Shown: piece by piece, positions 33,280-41,902 of the stretch
Layout: every line of letters starts with the position of its first letter
Numbering within the stretch: position 1 is the first letter of the stretch
Origin: Alphaproteobacteria bacterium
GTDB taxonomy: Bacteria; Pseudomonadota; Alphaproteobacteria; Caulobacterales; Aquidulcibacteraceae
Assembly: GCA_026400735.1 (NCBI GenBank)
Contig: JAPLOL010000107.1
Location: 1-52,164, forward strand
DNA: 52,164 nucleotides
Direction of reading: 5' to 3'
Notes under the pieces: generated by a model
Told to the model about the DNA's origin: nothing
The model's input: only the letters and a program-made list of their open reading frames with translations
Databases searched by the model: none
Translations under genes and position numbers: made by a program

Positions 33280-34686
33280 ATGACGAAGCAGCATTGGTCC
33301 CGCGCAGCCATCCTCGCACTCGCGGCAGCGTCGTGCGCCTCGATGGAAAGCACCCCGCCGGCGGAACTCAGCGCCTATGCCTCGGGACTTCAGCCCGGAT
33401 GCGGGACCGCCGTGTTCGGCGCATCGCCTCGCTTCAGTGCTTCAGGTTACGCCGACTTGAGTCAGCAATCACCTATTGATCGAAATACGCGCTTCCCGAT
33501 CGGCTCAGTCACTAAGCAATTTACCGCGTTGGTCGTGCTTCATTTGGCCGAGAGCGGTCAGCTTTCGTTGGATGCGCCGGCCAGCCGATACGTTCCAGAA
33601 CTCTCAGGCGCGCTTGGCGGCGCAACTGTACGTCAATTGCTGAACCAGACAGCCGGCGTTCGTGACCACACCAGTCTACTCATCATGACTGGCGTCGAAA
33701 CGCTCAGCCCCATCTCACGCGAGCAATCGCTGGCTCTTCTCGCACGTCAGCGCGCCACGAATTTTGCCCCGGGCGCCCGCGCACAATATTCGAACGGCAA
33801 TTATCTCGTTCTCTCAGAGATTGCGTCACGCGTTTCCGGCGAAAGCTTCGAAGCGCTCACAACCCGCATCATCTTCCGTCCGCTTCGCATGACGAACACC
33901 GGTTTCATCGGAAGTGGCGAGCGCGCCAGCGGCTATCGCCCGACGCGAGACGGTTTCGTCACGGCAGAAGACATGCCCTCCGCCAATGGGCCAGGCGGCG
34001 TCGTTACAACGCTCGCGGATTTGCGACGCTTCGACACCGATTTCCGTACGGGCGCCCGCGTTTGGACGCCATGGATCAAGCAACAAATGTTGGCCCCCGC
34101 TCAGCTCACTGACGGGACCCAGGCAACAATGCCCGAATTCGATAGCGCCTACGGCATGGGCGTGGCTCTCGGATCGCGGACCGGCGCCCGCTACGCGGCC
34201 CATGACGGCGGTGTCGAAGGCTTTCGCGCCGAATACGTTCGCGCACTCGATCAGAATGTGAGCGTCGCGGTACTCTGCAATCGGGCGGACGCTGATTCGA
34301 GTTCGATCGCCTTCGCCCTCTTCGACGAAGCGCTGAATTTGCCGACGGCGCCAACCGAACAAGCACCGCAGCCACCACAATCCCCCGCGTCACAACCAAC
34401 GCCCGCACCGAGCGAACTGCTCGCGCGCATCGCAGGCGCGTATCACTCCGATGAACTCAACGCGGACTTCAACATCGTCGCCATCCCCGGGGGCCTCGAA
34501 GCGACAATCTCGTCTCCCTACAATCCGCAACCCGTCGAAGACACCTGGGGCGCAATCCGTGTCGCTGGCGAAGACCTCCGCACTGGCCCCTTGCGCATCC
34601 GCCCCGTGATCGACTCTGGTCAAGTCAGCGCACTCACGCTGTCCTTCGGACGCCGCGCCGAAGGCGTCGTGCTCACGCGACGGTGA
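33280..34686 (+). CDS. Serine hydrolase, beta-lactamase class C / D,D-peptidase family
   Basis: 468 residues. The N-terminus carries a signal ending AAASC, a possible lipobox. The catalytic fold has SVTK (Ser76, Lys79), YSN (Tyr170, Asn172) and AHDGG, where class C enzymes have KTG-like HTG. A Pro/Gln linker (about 350–385) leads to a C-terminal beta domain. Such proteins range from esterases to D-aminopeptidases, so beta-lactamase activity should not be assumed. The divergent AraC gene is the likely regulator. Confidence 0.93.
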   Translation: MTKQHWSRAAILALAAASCASMESTPPAELSAYASGLQPGCGTAVFGASPRFSASGYADLSQQSPIDRNTRFPIGSVTKQFTALVVLHLAESGQLSLDAPASRYVPELSGALGGATVRQLLNQTAGVRDHTSLLIMTGVETLSPISREQSLALLARQRATNFAPGARAQYSNGNYLVLSEIASRVSGESFEALTTRIIFRPLRMTNTGFIGSGERASGYRPTRDGFVTAEDMPSANGPGGVVTTLADLRRFDTDFRTGARVWTPWIKQQMLAPAQLTDGTQATMPEFDSAYGMGVALGSRTGARYAAHDGGVEGFRAEYVRALDQNVSVAVLCNRADADSSSIAFALFDEALNLPTAPTEQAPQPPQSPASQPTPAPSELLARIAGAYHSDELNADFNIVAIPGGLEATISSPYNPQPVEDTWGAIRVAGEDLRTGPLRIRPVIDSGQVSALTLSFGRRAEGVVLTRR

Positions 34687-34976
34687 GATACGCGGATTGG
34701 ACCGACCTCTATCCAACAACTTTTCGTGCTAACTTCTTGAATCTCCTCACGCCGCACAAAATCAATCCAACACCTTTCGCGCCATCATAAACTTCCCCCG
34801 TCGCAGTTCACGCGGAGGGGTTGGCGCCAATCCCAATCTGAACAGCGATGCGAGGTGAGCGAGAGCGATGCCGTCGGGGATGAAACCGCCGGGTCCGGGA
34901 CTTCAAATTGGGCTTTCGCGTCCCCGCTCCGCATCTGGCGGCATCGCATCACGCGATGGCGCGACAAGGGTGACGC
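34687..34976. other. 290-bp intergenic region with nested inverted repeats
   Basis: No gene is supported. The left half is relatively AT-rich. The right half has a perfect 9-bp pair (34865–34873 with 34939–34947) enclosing a 6-bp pair (34875–34880 with 34921–34926), plus CCCAAT/ATTGGG near 34832 and 34906 as an alternative pairing. It could be a structured leader or small RNA before the coiled-coil gene. I see no match to a tRNA, tmRNA, SRP or RNase P signature. Confidence 0.45.
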
Positions 34977-35399
34977 ATGCCTAACGCAACAAACCGCCGC
35001 GCCGAAGCCGAAGCGCGTGGCCTGCTGAAACGCTCAGAACAGATGCTCGGCCGCGCATGCCAGCACCTTTTCAACGGCGATCCGCTCGTCGCCATGCGCA
35101 TGCTGCGTGCAGCCGAACAACTCAACCAACTCGACAGCCGGTTGCGCACAAAGCGCGAAGCCGAGCGGACGAGCCTCGCCGCACGCACCGCCAATGACCT
35201 CAAGAAGCGCGAACGCGCCTGTGAGCGGCGCGAGGAGCTGCTTGAGAACGCCTCCAAGGACGTCGCCCAGCGCCACGAAGACGTGCGTCAAGCGCAAGCG
35301 GCGCTGAACGCCACCTACGAGTTAATGCGCGCCGGCAAAGTCGATGGCCCGCCTCCTGCGACAGAGACGGAAACAGTTTCTGGAGTTGCGCCATTATGA
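34977..35399 (+). CDS. Small coiled-coil protein of unknown function
   Basis: 140 residues, no signal peptide. A helical N-terminal half (LLKRSEQMLGRACQHLFNGD) is followed by a long charged coiled coil (about 50–115) rich in Arg/Glu/Ala. The tail is short and disordered, Pro/Thr-rich. No family recognised. Its stop overlaps the ATG of the first pentapeptide-repeat gene (ATGA), so the two are translationally coupled although one product is cytosolic and the other exported. Confidence 0.75.
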   Translation: MPNATNRRAEAEARGLLKRSEQMLGRACQHLFNGDPLVAMRMLRAAEQLNQLDSRLRTKREAERTSLAARTANDLKKRERACERREELLENASKDVAQRHEDVRQAQAALNATYELMRAGKVDGPPPATETETVSGVAPL

Positions 35400-35932
35400 A
35401 ACGCGCCGCGCTTTTCGCTTGCCTCTTTGCGTTCACCACGCCCGCTTTCGCGCAAGCCCCGTCCGCCACCGGCGGCCCGATCACGAACCAAGCCGAGCGC
35501 GATGGCATCGCCGCACGCGTGCGCGGCGGCGCCAGCTGCGCCAATTGCGACCTTTTCCAGATCAGCTTGGCCTACCAAGCCATCCCGGGCCGCGACTTCT
35601 CCGGCGCCCGCATTCGCCAAGCGGATCTCTCGCTCGCCACCGCCGACCGCGCACGTTTCCACGGCGCGAACATGTCGCTGACCAATTTCTTCGGCGCGCG
35701 TCTCTCCGGCGCTGACCTCAGCGACACCAACCTCGAAGGCACCACGTTCGTCGGCGCCTATCTCGGTGGCGCGCGCATGAGCGGCGCAATCGTCAGCGGC
35801 GCAAACTTCTCTGGCGCGGAACTCGATAGCGCAGTCGGTATTACACAGGCGCAATTGAATACTGCGTGCGGCGATGCGACGACCACGCTCCCCGCTGGGA
35901 TGACTATCCCGACCTGCGGTAACAACCAGTAA
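35396..35932 (+). CDS. Exported pentapeptide-repeat protein 1
   Basis: 178 residues. The signal peptide ends PAFA. A CANCDL motif precedes about ten pentapeptide repeats (A[D/N]LSx-like: DFSGA, ARIRQADLSLA, ANMSLTNFFGARLSGADLSD) that should fold into a right-handed quadrilateral beta-helix. The C-terminal cap is QAQLNTACGD, LPAGM and a last Cys. The same cap occurs in the neighbour at 35993. Pentapeptide proteins of this exported class have no known function. Confidence 0.9.
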   Translation: MKRAALFACLFAFTTPAFAQAPSATGGPITNQAERDGIAARVRGGASCANCDLFQISLAYQAIPGRDFSGARIRQADLSLATADRARFHGANMSLTNFFGARLSGADLSDTNLEGTTFVGAYLGGARMSGAIVSGANFSGAELDSAVGITQAQLNTACGDATTTLPAGMTIPTCGNNQ

Positions 35933-35992
35933 CAATTCTCGCTTACTGCAAGTTCACTGGCCGCTTAACTTGAACGCGCCTACCCCGGCGCC

Positions 35993-36544
35993 GTGCTGAC
36001 ACAATTGCGTCTCGCCCTCTTCGCGGCGGTTGCTCTAGGAGCAATGACGGCGAGCCAGGCCGCTTCGGCGTTCTGGCCGTTCGGCGCCGGCGCGCGCATC
36101 GAAGCGCAACCTGCATACGGCGGCGTCTGCGAAGAATGCGACCTCTCCGGCCGCATCCTCACTGGCGCGCGCATGACGCATTCGAACTTCAGCGGCAGCG
36201 ATTTTTCAAACGCGGTGCTCACCCGCGCCGACGCCTCGCACTCCGAATTCGAAGGCGCCGATTTCACGCAAGCCGATCTCACCCGCGCGCGCCTCATCGA
36301 TGCTTCGTGTCCACACGCCCGCTTCGACCGCGCCCGCCTCTCGCAAGCAGACGCCCGCGGCGCCGACTTCACCCGCGCCAATTTCGGCGCCGCCGATGTC
36401 ACCCGCATGAATCTCGAAGACGCCGATCTCTCCGGCGCCGATCTCCGCCACGCCCGCGGCCTCACCCAAACGCAACTCAATGAAGCGTGCGGCGATGGAC
36501 GCACACGATTGCCGCGTGGGCTGAGTGTCGGCCGCTGCGATTAG
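35993..36544 (+). CDS. Exported pentapeptide-repeat protein 2
   Basis: 183 residues from GTG 35993. The signal peptide ends QAASA. It then has CEECDLSGR, about fifteen pentapeptides (ARMTHSNFSGSDFSNAVLTR, ADFTQADLTRA, ADLSGADLRHA) and the cap TQTQLNEACGD, LPRGL and a last Cys. The layout (CxxCDL, repeats, QLNxACGD cap) is the same as in the protein at 35396, so the two are diverged duplicates. Its stop abuts the stop of the convergent TPR gene. Confidence 0.88.
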   Translation: MLTQLRLALFAAVALGAMTASQAASAFWPFGAGARIEAQPAYGGVCEECDLSGRILTGARMTHSNFSGSDFSNAVLTRADASHSEFEGADFTQADLTRARLIDASCPHARFDRARLSQADARGADFTRANFGAADVTRMNLEDADLSGADLRHARGLTQTQLNEACGDGRTRLPRGLSVGRCD

Positions 36545-37186
36545 TTAGCCAGTAAGGTCCCGCATCGAACTCGGCTGCGGCCGGCGCCCATCGCGCACCT
36601 CCTGAGCAAGACGCTTGATTTGGCGCGAGATGCCGTCGTTCGGCGCGATCTCCAAGGCCCGGTCCGCCGCTACGATCGCTTCAGCCGGATGGCCGCGAAG
36701 CAGTTGCACTAGCGCCAAACGCGCGCGCAAAGGCAGATCGTTCGGAAACAGCGTCAAGCCGTGCTGCACGGCCTCAAACGCAAGCTCGAACTCACCCAGC
36801 TCCATCGCATGAATGGTCATCTCGTTGATGACAGGCTGGCTGTTCGGCTCCAACGCATAGGCCCGCTGGAAAGAGAGAAACGCCTCACGGTCCTCGTGGA
36901 GCACCTGAAAGAGCTTGCCGCGCATCCACCAGACGCCGTAGCGGCCAGGATAAATCGCCAGCCCCTCGTCATAGATCGCGATCGCGCGCCTGATCTCATC
37001 CTCGTTCGGCGCAGCCTGCGGGCGGCCCTCGATGTAGATGTACCGCTCCGCGATCGCCGTTGCCTGATCGACAATCCTGTCATAACGCTCAAGCTGCGCC
37101 GGCGTCAGATCCGCTAGCGATTGCGCTGCGACCGGCGCGCTAAACAGCAACAAGCCGGCCAATGCAATGACAGCGCGCAGCAGCAT
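36545..37186 (-). CDS. Exported TPR protein
   Basis: 213 residues with a signal peptide ending PVAAQ. About four TPR-like helical pairs follow (YPGRYGVWWMRGKLFQVLHE, FLSFQRAYALEPNSQ, EAIVAADRALEIAPNDG). TPRs bind other proteins; the partner is unknown. It starts 10 bp before the aspS stop, so it may share the aspS transcript. Confidence 0.85.
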   Translation of the reverse strand: MLLRAVIALAGLLLFSAPVAAQSLADLTPAQLERYDRIVDQATAIAERYIYIEGRPQAAPNEDEIRRAIAIYDEGLAIYPGRYGVWWMRGKLFQVLHEDREAFLSFQRAYALEPNSQPVINEMTIHAMELGEFELAFEAVQHGLTLFPNDLPLRARLALVQLLRGHPAEAIVAADRALEIAPNDGISRQIKRLAQEVRDGRRPQPSSMRDLTG

Positions 37187-37195
37187 AGGCGTCTC

Positions 37196-38998
37196 CTAGC
37201 TCTTCGGCACGTCCGCGATGCGGATGTGCAGCTCTTTCAGCTGCTTCGGTGTCACTTCGCTTGGCGCCTGCATCATCAGATCCTGCGCCTGCTGGTTGAA
37301 CGGGAAGACGATGACTTCGCGGATGTTGTCGACGCCCGCGAGCAACATGACGATGCGGTCCACGCCCGGGGCAGACCCGCCGTGCGGCGGCGCGCCGAAG
37401 CGGAACGCGTTCAGCATACCGCCGAACTTCTCTTCGACTACGCTCTGCGGATAGCCTGCGAGTTCGAACGCCTTGATCATGATCTCAGGCTTGTGGTTCC
37501 GGATCGCGCCCGAGCTCAGCTCAACACCATTGCAAACGATGTCGTACTGGAACGCCGTGATCTTCTCGATCGTCGCGCGATCGTTGATGTCGAGCTTCAA
37601 GAAGGCTTCGTGATCGAAGTTCGGCATTGAGAACGGGTTGTGCGAGAAGTCGATCTTCTTCTCTTCCTCGCTCCACTCGTACATCGGGAAATCGACGATC
37701 CAGCAGAACTTGAACTGATCCTTGTCCGCGAGGTTCAGTTCATCCGCGACCTTGTTACGAGCCTGACCCGCAAACTTGTAAAACACACTCGGATCGCCAG
37801 CGACGAAGAACGCCGCATCGCCGACCTTCAGCCCAAGCTGTTCGCGAATAGCGTTGGCCTTTTCCGGTCCAATGTTTTTCGCGATCGGACCAGCGCCACC
37901 TTCCTCGCCTTCACGCCAGAAGATGTAGCCAAGGCCCGGCTGGCCTTCGCCCTGCGCCCATGAATTCATCTTGTCGCAGAACGCGCGCGAACCACCGTTC
38001 GGCGCAGGCACGGCCCACACAGCTTGGCCCGGCTTCTCAAGGAAACGCGCAAACAGGCCGAAACCACCGCCGCGGAAGTGATAGCTGACATCCTGCAACA
38101 CCAGCGGGTTGCGCAAGTCCGGCTTGTCCGAGCCGTACTTCGAAATTGCCTCGGCATAAGGAATGCGCGGGAATTCGTTCGCAGGCGTAACACGCTTGCC
38201 GTTGCCGAATTCCTCGAAAACACCCGCGAGCACCGGACCTATGGCGTTGAACACATCTTCCTGCGTGACGAAGCTCATCTCGAAATCGAGCTGGTAGAAC
38301 TCGCCCGGCGAGCGGTCAGCGCGCGCGTCTTCATCGCGGAAGCACGGCGCGATTTGGAAGTACTTGTCGAAGCCCGCCACCATCAGCAGCTGCTTGAACT
38401 GCTGCGGCGCTTGCGGGAGCGCGTAGAACTTGCCCGGATGCAAACGCGAAGGCACCAAGAAGTCGCGCGCGCCTTCCGGCGACGACGCCGTCAAGATCGG
38501 CGTCTGAAACTCAGTGAAGCCCTGATCAATCATACGACGGCGCAGCGACGCGATCACTTGGCTACGCAGCAGGATCGACTTGTGCAGCTTGTCGCGGCGC
38601 AGATCGAGGAAGCGATACTTGAGGCGCGTCTCTTCCGGATAGTCCGGCGCGCCGAACACCGGCAACGGCAACTCTTCAGCCGTGCCGAGAACTTCCGCGT
38701 CCTCAACGCGTACTTCGATCGCGCCTGTCGCCAGTTCGGCGTTCACAGTCTCCTTCGCGCGCTCCACGACCTTGCCGTCGATCCGCACCACCGTTTCGGC
38801 GCGAACGCGCTCGAACAGCGCAAACGCGGCCGAACCCGGATTAATGACGAGCTGAGTGATCCCGTAATGGTCGCGCAGGTCGACAAAGAGCAGCCCGCCC
38901 AAATCGCGCTTGCGGTGCACCCAGCCGCCCAGACGCACGTCTTTACCCGCATCAGCCGGACGGAGAGCGCCGCAGGTGTGGGAACGGTATGCGTGCAT
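37196..38998 (-). CDS. aspS: Aspartyl-tRNA synthetase
   Basis: 600 residues from ATG 38998 ([20 protein letters not shown]); the longer frame to 39118 is unsupported and would overlap the divergent SRAP gene. An OB-fold anticodon-binding domain ([20 protein letters not shown]) is followed by the class II core: motif 2 around [11 protein letters not shown], a bacterial-type insertion domain (about 290–420), and motif 3 with [20 protein letters not shown]. Whether it also charges tRNA-Asn cannot be told. Confidence 0.97.
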   Translation of the reverse strand: MHAYRSHTCGALRPADAGKDVRLGGWVHRKRDLGGLLFVDLRDHYGITQLVINPGSAAFALFERVRAETVVRIDGKVVERAKETVNAELATGAIEVRVEDAEVLGTAEELPLPVFGAPDYPEETRLKYRFLDLRRDKLHKSILLRSQVIASLRRRMIDQGFTEFQTPILTASSPEGARDFLVPSRLHPGKFYALPQAPQQFKQLLMVAGFDKYFQIAPCFRDEDARADRSPGEFYQLDFEMSFVTQEDVFNAIGPVLAGVFEEFGNGKRVTPANEFPRIPYAEAISKYGSDKPDLRNPLVLQDVSYHFRGGGFGLFARFLEKPGQAVWAVPAPNGGSRAFCDKMNSWAQGEGQPGLGYIFWREGEEGGAGPIAKNIGPEKANAIREQLGLKVGDAAFFVAGDPSVFYKFAGQARNKVADELNLADKDQFKFCWIVDFPMYEWSEEEKKIDFSHNPFSMPNFDHEAFLKLDINDRATIEKITAFQYDIVCNGVELSSGAIRNHKPEIMIKAFELAGYPQSVVEEKFGGMLNAFRFGAPPHGGSAPGVDRIVMLLAGVDNIREVIVFPFNQQAQDLMMQAPSEVTPKQLKELHIRIADVPKS

Positions 38999-39110
38999 AA
39001 GGAAACTCCAGGTGCGCCGAGTCACGAAGCTCGGCCGCAATTCGCGCGGAAAGCGCATGGGGCAAGCCGCCTTGTCAAGGCGCGGAACGCCCCGCAAATG
39101 GGCCCTGCGC

Positions 39111-39749
39111 ATGTGCAACCTCTATTCCATGACCAAATCGCGCGAAGCGGCCGTCGCCTACACCCGCGCGATGCGCGATCGCACCGGCAATCAGCCGCCG
39201 CTGCCCGCCATTTTTCCCGATCAACTCGCGCCGGTCGTCGGCAATTCGAAAGAAGGCCAACGCGAGATGGTGATGATGCGCTGGGGCTTTCCTCCTGCCG
39301 GCGGCGGCAAGCGCCCTGTCACCAATGTCCGCAATCTCAAGTCCAATTATTGGAAGGGCTGGCTTGAGGAGCCAAGGTTCCGATGCGTCGTCCCCGCAAC
39401 GAGTTTCGTGGAGTACAGCGACACATCGCCAAAGGTCGCACACTGGTTTGGCCTGGGCGACGATCGCCCGCTCTTTTGCTTCGCAGGCATCTGGCGGCCA
39501 TGGAGCGGTATCCGCGGCAAAGAGGACGGTAGGCACTTGCTCTTCTCCATACTCACGACCGAGCCGAACGAACTCACCAAGCCTATTCACGCAGAGGCAA
39601 TGCCGGTGATGCTCACAGGTGAAGAGATCGATGTCTGGCTTGAAGGCTCAACCGAAGACGCATTGGCGCTAGCCAAACCGTTCCCGGCTGACAGAATGAA
39701 GATCGTACTATCGGGGCCGCGCGAAGACGCCGGGGGAGAGACGCCATGA
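39111..39749 (+). CDS. SRAP domain protein (HMCES/YedK-like abasic-site sensor)
   Basis: 212 residues from ATG 39111, so that Cys2 is exposed after Met removal (MCNLYS). That cysteine forms the covalent thiazolidine link with abasic sites in single-stranded [34 protein letters not shown] (catalytic Glu) and [10 protein letters not shown] (active-site His) complete the SRAP set. The family is linked to the SOS response, but I see no clear LexA-type box (GAAC–N7–GAAC) upstream. It overlaps the MBL gene by ATGA. Confidence 0.95.
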   Translation: MCNLYSMTKSREAAVAYTRAMRDRTGNQPPLPAIFPDQLAPVVGNSKEGQREMVMMRWGFPPAGGGKRPVTNVRNLKSNYWKGWLEEPRFRCVVPATSFVEYSDTSPKVAHWFGLGDDRPLFCFAGIWRPWSGIRGKEDGRHLLFSILTTEPNELTKPIHAEAMPVMLTGEEIDVWLEGSTEDALALAKPFPADRMKIVLSGPREDAGGETP

Positions 39750-40696
39750 AATGGCTTGCTGGGATCGTCATTGTGCTCGCGGCCTTGGGCGCGTTCTTCT
39801 GGTGGGCGGCCCTCGATGCTGCGGCGCCCGCTGAAGCGAACGGCGTTGTCGATATCGCCGCCTATCGCGCACTCGTTGCCAATGATGCGCCGGAAACGCT
39901 GCCGACCGCGGTGAATGTTGAGTTCGTCGGTGAAAGCAAAGCGCCGAGCTTTGCTGTTGAATCCGGCGCCTTCGACGGCCAGCGCACGCTTTCCTACAAC
40001 TCATTCCAGATCGTCGCGCCAAGCGGCGATACAATCATTGACGGCGCAGTCGATCGCGAGACGCTCGATCAAATGTCGCAAGGCAAAGGCAGTTTTAACG
40101 AACAAACCTACGGCGACGTGCTTGCCGCGATGACGCGCGCGCAACGCGTGATGATTACGCACGAGCACCTTGATCACGTCATGGCGATCGCACGCCATCC
40201 TGAACCTGCAGCCCTTGCGCCGCATCTTGAGCTGACGAGCGCGCAACTCAGTGGCTTGCCAGTGCATGCGCCAAACGGACAACTCGCGCCGGAAATCGCG
40301 GGCATCGCCACTATCGATCTGACCCAGCCGCAACGCATCGCGCCGGGTGTCGTTGCGGTGGCAATGCCGGGTCACTCGCCGGGCACCGTGTTGATCTACG
40401 CCAAGACCACAACGCGCGAGTATCTCTTCATTGGCGACATCGCCTGGGTCATCGGCAGTGTGGAGCACCTGCGCGGGCGCCCTCGCTTCATCACTTGGCT
40501 GATGCCCGGCGTCGATCCCGGCCGTCCCAATGTGCTTCGCCAACTCCGTGCATTGCACGACGTGGCCGAAGCGAACCCAGACCTCGTTCTGCTACCGGCC
40601 CATGATGACGCGTACCTGCGCAGCCTAGTTTCAACCGGCGTCCTCGCCGAAGGCTTCACCCAACCTGCCGCCGCTACCGCGCCGCTGCCGGAATAA
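39746..40696 (+). CDS. Membrane-anchored MBL-fold metallohydrolase
   Basis: 316 residues. An N-terminal transmembrane helix (about 4–24) is followed by the metallo-beta-lactamase fold with THEHLDHVM (HxHxDH), MPGHSPGTVLIY and a later LLPAHDD. The fold should lie in the periplasm. Substrate unknown; lactonase or glyoxalase-like roles are possible. It is coupled to the SRAP gene by an ATGA overlap, which is odd for a DNA-repair protein. Confidence 0.88.
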   Translation: MKWLAGIVIVLAALGAFFWWAALDAAAPAEANGVVDIAAYRALVANDAPETLPTAVNVEFVGESKAPSFAVESGAFDGQRTLSYNSFQIVAPSGDTIIDGAVDRETLDQMSQGKGSFNEQTYGDVLAAMTRAQRVMITHEHLDHVMAIARHPEPAALAPHLELTSAQLSGLPVHAPNGQLAPEIAGIATIDLTQPQRIAPGVVAVAMPGHSPGTVLIYAKTTTREYLFIGDIAWVIGSVEHLRGRPRFITWLMPGVDPGRPNVLRQLRALHDVAEANPDLVLLPAHDDAYLRSLVSTGVLAEGFTQPAAATAPLPE

Positions 40697-40711
40697 TACC
40701 ACCTGGAACCC

Positions 40712-40742
40712 GTCCGCGCTTGACCCGAGGCGCGGCGCGGAC
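40712..40742 (+). other. Hairpin just upstream of rnd
   Basis: A perfect 8-bp stem (GTCCGCGC 40712–40719 with GCGCGGAC 40735–40742) and a 15-nt loop lie between the MBL stop and ATG 40754. No T-run is present. It may separate the two units or influence rnd translation. Confidence 0.5.
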
Positions 40743-40753
40743 CAACCAGCCTA

Positions 40754-41902
40754 ATGCGCGTGATTACCACGACCTCGGATCTGGAGGCGGTGTGCCAGGA
40801 AATGGCGCAACAGCCCTTCGTCGCGGTCGACACCGAGTTTATGCGCGAGACCACCTACTGGCCGAAGCTCTGCCTCATCCAGGCGGCTGCGCCGGGGGTT
40901 GAGGCGGTGATCGATCCGCTGGCCGAGGGCCTCGCGCTCGCGCCGTTCATGGAGCTGATGGCCAACGAGAAGGTGCTGAAGGTTTTCCATGCCTCGCGCC
41001 AAGATCTCGAAATCTTCCTGAAGATCGCCGGCAAGCTTCCGCACCCTGTGTTCGACACACAGATCGCGGCGATGGCTTGCGGCTATGGCGATACGGTCGC
41101 GTACGACGCGCTCGTCCAGCAGATCCTGAAGCGCCGCTTGGACAAATCCTCGCGCTTCACCGATTGGAGTCGCCGTCCGCTCTCTGAAGCGCAACTTTCC
41201 TACGCACTGGCCGACGTCACGCATCTCCGCGACATCTATCCGAAGATGTACGCCAAGCTCGAAAGCGAAGGCCGGTTGTCGTGGTTGGACGAGGAGCACG
41301 ACTATCTGCTCGACCCGCAAATCTACGATACGACCCCAGAGAATTCCTGGAACCGCCTGAAGCTGCGCAAGACAACGGCGGACTACGTGCTCGGCCTGCA
41401 AGTCGCCGCCGCATGGCGTGAACGCCAAGCGCAGCAACGCGACGTACCGCGCGGCCGCATCGTGAAAGATGAAGCGCTCTACGAAATCGCCGAGCAACGT
41501 CCGAAGAACGCCGCTGATTTCGATCGTATGCGCGCAGTGCCACGCGGCTTTGGCAATTCGCGCGCCGCGACAGAGCTCATCCAAGCGTTGGATCGCGCAT
41601 TCAGCGATCCAAACCGCCCCGTATTCAAATACGACCGCCCACCGCCACTGCCTTCAGGACTCGGCCCGACAGTTGAGTTGTTGAAAGTGCTGCTGCGCTA
41701 CGAAGCCGAGCGCCACAACGTTGCGCCTCGCCTCATCGCGTCGGCGCCTGAAGTTGAATCCATCGCCGCTGATGACAACGCGGATGTGCCCGCCCTTAAG
41801 GGTTGGCGCCGCGAAGTGTTTGGCGAACGCGCCTTGGCGCTCAAGCACGGCAAACTCGCGCTGAAGCTGAAAGACGGCAAAGTCAGCGTCGACAACGCCT
41901 AA
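40754..41902 (+). CDS. rnd: Ribonuclease D
   Basis: 382 residues; a 3'–5' exonuclease for tRNA 3' maturation. The DEDDy catalytic residues are seen in FVAVDTEFMRET (Asp, Glu), FHASRQDLEIF (Asp) and SYALADVTHL (Tyr, Asp). One or two HRDC domains follow (about 200–290). It is of normal length. The stop shares CTAA with the stop of the convergent cyclase gene. Confidence 0.95.
   Translation: MRVITTTSDLEAVCQEMAQQPFVAVDTEFMRETTYWPKLCLIQAAAPGVEAVIDPLAEGLALAPFMELMANEKVLKVFHASRQDLEIFLKIAGKLPHPVFDTQIAAMACGYGDTVAYDALVQQILKRRLDKSSRFTDWSRRPLSEAQLSYALADVTHLRDIYPKMYAKLESEGRLSWLDEEHDYLLDPQIYDTTPENSWNRLKLRKTTADYVLGLQVAAAWRERQAQQRDVPRGRIVKDEALYEIAEQRPKNAADFDRMRAVPRGFGNSRAATELIQALDRAFSDPNRPVFKYDRPPPLPSGLGPTVELLKVLLRYEAERHNVAPRLIASAPEVESIAADDNADVPALKGWRREVFGERALALKHGKLALKLKDGKVSVDNA

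Noticed and set aside
38999-39110. LexA-type operator (GAAC–N7–GAAC) upstream of the SRAP gene
   Set aside because: A single GAAC occurs near 39086 but the second half is missing at the right distance.
38024-39367. 447-codon plus-strand frame over aspS
   Set aside because: Antisense to the aspartyl-tRNA synthetase core, no recognisable domain and atypical composition.
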